Assembly: GCA_964553405.1 (NCBI GenBank)
Contig: CAZKLS010000090.1
Location: forward strand, 1 to 11,384
Length of the DNA stretch: 11,384 bases
Source of the DNA: DATIRA01 sp964553405
GTDB lineage: Bacteria; Pseudomonadota; Gammaproteobacteria; Steroidobacterales; Steroidobacteraceae
Direction of reading: 5' to 3'
In this document: piece by piece, positions 6,762 through 11,384 of the stretch
Layout of the letters: every line of letters starts with the position of its first letter
How positions within the stretch are numbered: the first letter of the stretch is position 1
The notes under the pieces: generated by a model
The model's database searches: none
Told to the model about the DNA's origin: nothing
Seen by the model: the letters and a program-made list of their open reading frames with translations, nothing else
Made by a program: the position numbers and the translations under genes

Positions 6762-7943
6762 TCAGCCGAGCGCCCGGGCCATGCGCTCGAGGGCCTGCTC
6801 CAGCGTGTTCATGCTGACCGCGAACGAGAACCGTATGTGTCCCGGCGCGCCGAAACCGGAGCCGGGCACGCCGGCGACGCCGGCTTTCTCGAGCAGGAAC
6901 TCCGCGAATTCGCCGTCGTCGGCCAGCCCCAGTTGCTCGATCGCACCGGACACGTCGCACCAGGCGTAGAACGTGCCGGCCGCAGGGAGCACCTTGAATC
7001 CCGGCAGCGAATTCAGCCCCGTGTTGAAGAAGTCGTGACGCGCCTTGAAGTGCTCGTTCATCTCCCCGACGCAGCGCTGGTCACCGCCTATCGCCGCGAT
7101 CGCCGCCTTCTGCGAGATCGACACCGGGTTGGACGTGCTCTGGCTCTGGATCGCGGACATCGCGTTGATGATCTCCACCGGGCCACCTGCGTAGCCGATG
7201 CGCCAGCCGGTCATCGCGTAGCTCTTCGAGACGCCGTTGACCGTGACCGTCCGGTCGTAAAGCTGCGGACAGGCGGTCAGCAGGCTGCAGAACGGCTCCG
7301 GCGCCCAGTAGATCTTCTCGTACATGTCGTCGGTGCAGATCACGACCTGGGGATGCTTCGCAAGCACCGCGCCGAGCGCCTCGAGCTCCTCGCGGGTGTA
7401 GGCCGCGCCGGTCGGGTTGCTCGGGCTGTTGAGAATGAAAAGCCGGGTCTTCGCCGTGATCGAGGACTCCAGCTGCCCCGGAGTGATCTTGTAGCCCTGG
7501 TCGGGTCCGGCATACGGGGTCACCGGCTCGCCTTCGGCGAGCAGCGCCATGTCCGGGTAGGAGACCCAGTAGGGCGCCGGGATGACGACCTCGTCGCCCG
7601 GGTCCACGACCGCCATGATCAGGTTGTAGATCGTCTGCTTCGCGCCGGTCGAGACCAGGATCTGAGGGCGGGCGTACTCGATGGAGTTGTCCCGCCGGAA
7701 CTTGTCGATGATCGCGTCCTTCAGCTCCGGGATGCCCTCGACGGCCGTGTACCGGGTGAAGCCCTCGCGGATCGCGCGGATCCCGGCTTCCGCAATGTGC
7801 GCGGGCGTGTCGAAGTCGGGTTCCCCGATGCCGAGGCCGATGATGTCGCGACCCTCGGCCTTGAGCCTGGCGACCCGGCCGGTCAGCGCGACAGTAGGGG
7901 AGGGCTTCACGCGCTTGAGGCGCTCGGAGAGTTCGACGGGCAC
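6762..7943 (-). CDS. aspC: Aspartate aminotransferase, class I (I-beta type)
   Basis: The 393-aa PLP enzyme interconverts aspartate and 2-oxoglutarate with oxaloacetate and glutamate in the cytoplasm. Visible signatures are LGIGEPDFDTP (37-47), FTRYTAVEGIPELK (62-75), the cofactor-phosphate loop STGAKQTIYN (98-107), PAPYWVSYPDM (122-132), the substrate-loop SPSNPTGA (173-180), TDDMYEKI (204-211), and the lysine motif GVSKSYAMTGWRIGYAGG with Schiff-base K240. HIRFSF near the C-terminus holds the arginine expected to bind the substrate alpha-carboxylate. These place it in subgroup I-beta rather than with E. coli AspC (I-alpha); some I-beta enzymes also use prephenate, so exact substrate range is open. 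The start is GTG at 7943: an in-frame TAA lies three codons upstream and no internal Met suits the family N-terminus. No clear ribosome site precedes it. It is divergent from uvrB, with 76 bp between the starts. Confidence 0.92.
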   Translation of the reverse strand: MPVELSERLKRVKPSPTVALTGRVARLKAEGRDIIGLGIGEPDFDTPAHIAEAGIRAIREGFTRYTAVEGIPELKDAIIDKFRRDNSIEYARPQILVSTGAKQTIYNLIMAVVDPGDEVVIPAPYWVSYPDMALLAEGEPVTPYAGPDQGYKITPGQLESSITAKTRLFILNSPSNPTGAAYTREELEALGAVLAKHPQVVICTDDMYEKIYWAPEPFCSLLTACPQLYDRTVTVNGVSKSYAMTGWRIGYAGGPVEIINAMSAIQSQSTSNPVSISQKAAIAAIGGDQRCVGEMNEHFKARHDFFNTGLNSLPGFKVLPAAGTFYAWCDVSGAIEQLGLADDGEFAEFLLEKAGVAGVPGSGFGAPGHIRFSFAVSMNTLEQALERMARALG

Positions 7944-7949
7944 AGGGGG

Positions 7950-7979
7950 TTACCGGCAGCGGATGGGAGCGGGTATTTT
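7950..7979 (+). promoter_or_regulatory. Candidate uvrB promoter
   Basis: TTACCG (7950-7955, three of six) and TATTTT (7974-7979, four of six) are 18 bases apart. Transcription would start near 7986, about 34 bases before the uvrB ATG. The -10 falls in the only A/T-rich patch of the intergenic region. No LexA box of the CTGT-N8-ACAG type was found here. Confidence 0.35.
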
Positions 7980-8004
7980 ATGGGATCGCACGCCGCGTCC
8001 CCAA
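7975..8004 (-). promoter_or_regulatory. Candidate aminotransferase gene promoter
   Basis: On the minus strand TTGGGG (8004-7999, three of six) and TAAAAT (7980-7975, five of six) are separated by 18 bases. Transcription would start near 7968, giving a leader of about 25 nt before the GTG start codon. Its -10 uses the same bases as the candidate uvrB -10 on the other strand, so the two promoters should compete. Confidence 0.45.
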
Positions 8005-8019
8005 GCGATAAACCACGCG

Positions 8020-10047
<2,028 letters not shown>

Positions 10048-10071
10048 GAATCGCGCAACGCGACGGGCTAC

Positions 10072-10101
10072 TAGCAATCGCACGGATGCTTGCTGTATTC
10101 T
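10072..10101 (+). promoter_or_regulatory. Candidate tRNA-Val (and thrS) promoter
   Basis: TAGCAA (10072-10077, three of six) and TATTCT (10096-10101, four of six) are 18 bases apart, followed by a GC-rich CGCGGC. Transcription would begin near 10108, close to the tRNA 5' end at 10117. No terminator with a T-run lies between uvrB and the tRNA; only a 5-bp stem TCGCG/CGCGA at 10051-10063 is seen, so read-through from uvrB is possible. Confidence 0.35.
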
Positions 10102-10116
10102 TCGCGGCTCGTTTTC

Positions 10117-10191
10117 GGGCGCGTAGCTCAGCGGTAGAGCACTACCTTGACATGGTAGGGGTCCCTGGTTCGATCCCAGGCGCGCCCACCA
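10117..10191 (+). tRNA. tRNA-Val (anticodon GAC)
   Basis: A 75-nt cloverleaf. Acceptor GGGCGCG (10117-10123) pairs with CGCGCCC (10181-10187), followed by discriminator A and encoded CCA (10189-10191). The D arm is GCTC/GAGC with loop AGCGGTA. The anticodon stem CTACC/GGTAG encloses TTGACAT with anticodon GAC at 10149-10151. The T arm CCTGG-TTCGATC-CCAGG is perfect. It decodes GUC and GUU. The thrS start codon is only 22 bases past the CCA end with no terminator between, so one transcript probably carries both, with RNase processing releasing the tRNA. Confidence 0.97.
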
Positions 10192-10213
10192 CGATCCGGC
10201 CACAGAACCACCC

Positions 10214-11384
10214 ATGCCCGTCCTAACACTGCCAGACGGCAGCCAGCGCAGCTATGCCGAACCGGTGACGGTGGCCCAGGTCGCCGCCGACATCGGCCCG
10301 GGTCTCGCCAAAGCGGCACTGGCCGGAAAGGTGGACGGACGCCTGGTCGATACCTCCTATCCGATCGAGTCGGATGCCGCGGTGGCGGTCGTCACGGGCC
10401 GTGATCCGGAAGGGCTCGAGATCATCCGGCACTCGACGGCGCACCTGCTGGCCCAGGCGGTGCAGGCGATCTACCCGGACGCCCAGGTCACGATCGGCCC
10501 GGTGATCGAGGACGGTTTCTATTACGACTTCGCGTTCAGCCGGCCGTTCACGCCGGAGGACCTCGAGCGGTTCGAGGCCAAGATGCGCGAGCTGGCGAAG
10601 GCCGACCTGGCCGTCGAGCGCCGCGTCATGCCGCGCGACGAGGCCATCGAGACCTTCAAGCGCATCGGCGAGTACTACAAGGCGGAGATCATCGCCTCGA
10701 TACCGGCGGGCGAGGACATCAGCCTGTACGGGCAGGGCGAGTGGTTCGACCTCTGTCGCGGCCCGCACGTGCCCAGCACGGGCAAGCTCGGCGCCTTCAA
10801 GCTGATGAAGGTGGCCGGGGCCTACTGGCGCGGCGACTCGCGCAACGAGATGCTCCAGCGCATCTACGGTACGGCCTGGCCGGACGAGAAGAGCCTGAAG
10901 GCCTACCTGCACCGGCTGGAGGAGGCCGAGAAGCGCGACCATCGCCGGATCGGCAAGGAGCAGGACCTCTTCCACTTCCAGGAAGAGGCGCCTGGCGCCG
11001 TGTTCTGGCACCCGAAGGGCTGGACCGTTTTCCAGACGCTGATCGACTACATGCGTGGACGCCAGGACGCGGCGGGCTACCAGGAGATCAACACGCCGGA
11101 CCTGATGGACGTCAGCCTCTGGGTGCAGTCGGGCCACATGGAGAAGTTCGGCGAGAACATGTACATCGCCGCGACCGCGGACGAGCGCCGGTTCTGCATG
11201 AAGCCGATGAACTGTCCGGGGCACGTGCAGGTCTTCAAGCAGGGGCTGAAGAGCTACCGCGACCTGCCGCTGCGCTACTCGGAGTTCGGCAAGGTGCATC
11301 GCTACGAGCCCTCCGGCGCGCTGCACGGACTGATGCGGGTGCGTGCCTTCACCCAGGACGACGCGCACATCTTCTGCACCGAGG
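10214..11384 (+). CDS. thrS: Threonine-tRNA ligase (ThrRS), N-terminal 390 residues
   Basis: The enzyme attaches threonine to tRNA-Thr in the cytoplasm. The gene is cut by the window edge: 390 codons are present of about 640. Residues 1-60 form the TGS domain. The editing domain that clears Ser-tRNA-Thr has its conserved set: H73 and H77 (HSTAH), C181 and H185 (DLCRGPH). The catalytic core begins near 240, with a motif 1 region at GAVFWHPKGW. The zinc ligands C334 (MNCPGH) and H385 (DDAHIF), which bind the threonine amino and hydroxyl groups, fall at the same numbers as in E. coli; the third should lie beyond the edge. Motif 2 reads HRYEPSG with R363 and E365, where E. coli has HRNEPSG. The ATG gives the standard TGS start, but no Shine-Dalgarno precedes it. 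The usual downstream neighbours (infC, rpmI, rplT) would be expected outside the window. Confidence 0.96.
   Translation, partial: MPVLTLPDGSQRSYAEPVTVAQVAADIGPGLAKAALAGKVDGRLVDTSYPIESDAAVAVVTGRDPEGLEIIRHSTAHLLAQAVQAIYPDAQVTIGPVIEDGFYYDFAFSRPFTPEDLERFEAKMRELAKADLAVERRVMPRDEAIETFKRIGEYYKAEIIASIPAGEDISLYGQGEWFDLCRGPHVPSTGKLGAFKLMKVAGAYWRGDSRNEMLQRIYGTAWPDEKSLKAYLHRLEEAEKRDHRRIGKEQDLFHFQEEAPGAVFWHPKGWTVFQTLIDYMRGRQDAAGYQEINTPDLMDVSLWVQSGHMEKFGENMYIAATADERRFCMKPMNCPGHVQVFKQGLKSYRDLPLRYSEFGKVHRYEPSGALHGLMRVRAFTQDDAHIFCTE

Noticed and set aside
7930..8019. LexA (SOS) box upstream of uvrB
   Set aside because: No CTGT-N8-ACAG-like dyad is present in the intergenic region. A divergent LexA motif cannot be excluded without the organism's own LexA.

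Overview
This is a very GC-rich stretch of bacterial chromosome, roughly two-thirds G+C by eye, with strong G/C preference at third codon positions. It carries mostly housekeeping genes. The likely source is a high-GC proteobacterium, most probably a gammaproteobacterium of an environmental lineage. The reasons are a short ComEA-type competence protein near galU, an aspartate aminotransferase divergent from uvrB with tRNA-Asn beside it, and a tRNA-Val directly upstream of thrS. As far as I recall, such linkages occur in pseudomonad- or xanthomonad-like genomes. The lineage is inference; no 16S rRNA or other marker gene is present.

Layout, left to right. (1) Bases 1-231 hold a possible last 24 codons of an incoming gene, an 11-bp tandem duplication, and the leader of comEA. 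(2) Bases 232-2878 carry three genes on the plus strand: a 103-aa secreted helix-hairpin-helix DNA-binding protein (comEA), UTP-glucose-1-phosphate uridylyltransferase (galU), and 4-aminobutyrate aminotransferase (gabT). galU and gabT are 29 bp apart and probably co-transcribed; comEA is separated from galU by a GC-rich stem-loop and a candidate promoter with an inverted repeat. (3) Bases 2879-6520 are the accessory part: a stem-loop after gabT, a 74-aa protein with a signal peptide and no recognised family, and a 1033-aa secreted multidomain protein (polymorphic-outer-membrane-protein-like beta-helix, choice-anchor-Q-like segment, Calx-beta-like segment, DUF11-like domain, and a terminal LWPPNH-type Ig-like domain). 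(4) Bases 6521-7943 on the minus strand contain tRNA-Asn(GUU), with its own promoter and a clear intrinsic terminator, and a class I (I-beta type) aspartate aminotransferase with a GTG start. (5) From base 8020 on the plus strand come uvrB, tRNA-Val(GAC), and the first 390 codons of thrS, which is cut by the window edge.

The genes do not form one pathway. galU feeds UDP-glucose into envelope polysaccharide synthesis. gabT and the aspartate aminotransferase work in amino-acid and nitrogen metabolism. uvrB is nucleotide excision repair, and thrS and the two tRNAs are translation. comEA and the 1033-aa protein act outside the cytoplasm. I found no CRISPR array, transposase, integrase, toxin-antitoxin pair or recognisable defence system. 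The least explained part is the pair of secreted proteins at 3070-6520. The most notable regulatory features are the shared divergent promoter between the aminotransferase gene and uvrB, and the 22-nt gap between tRNA-Val and thrS.
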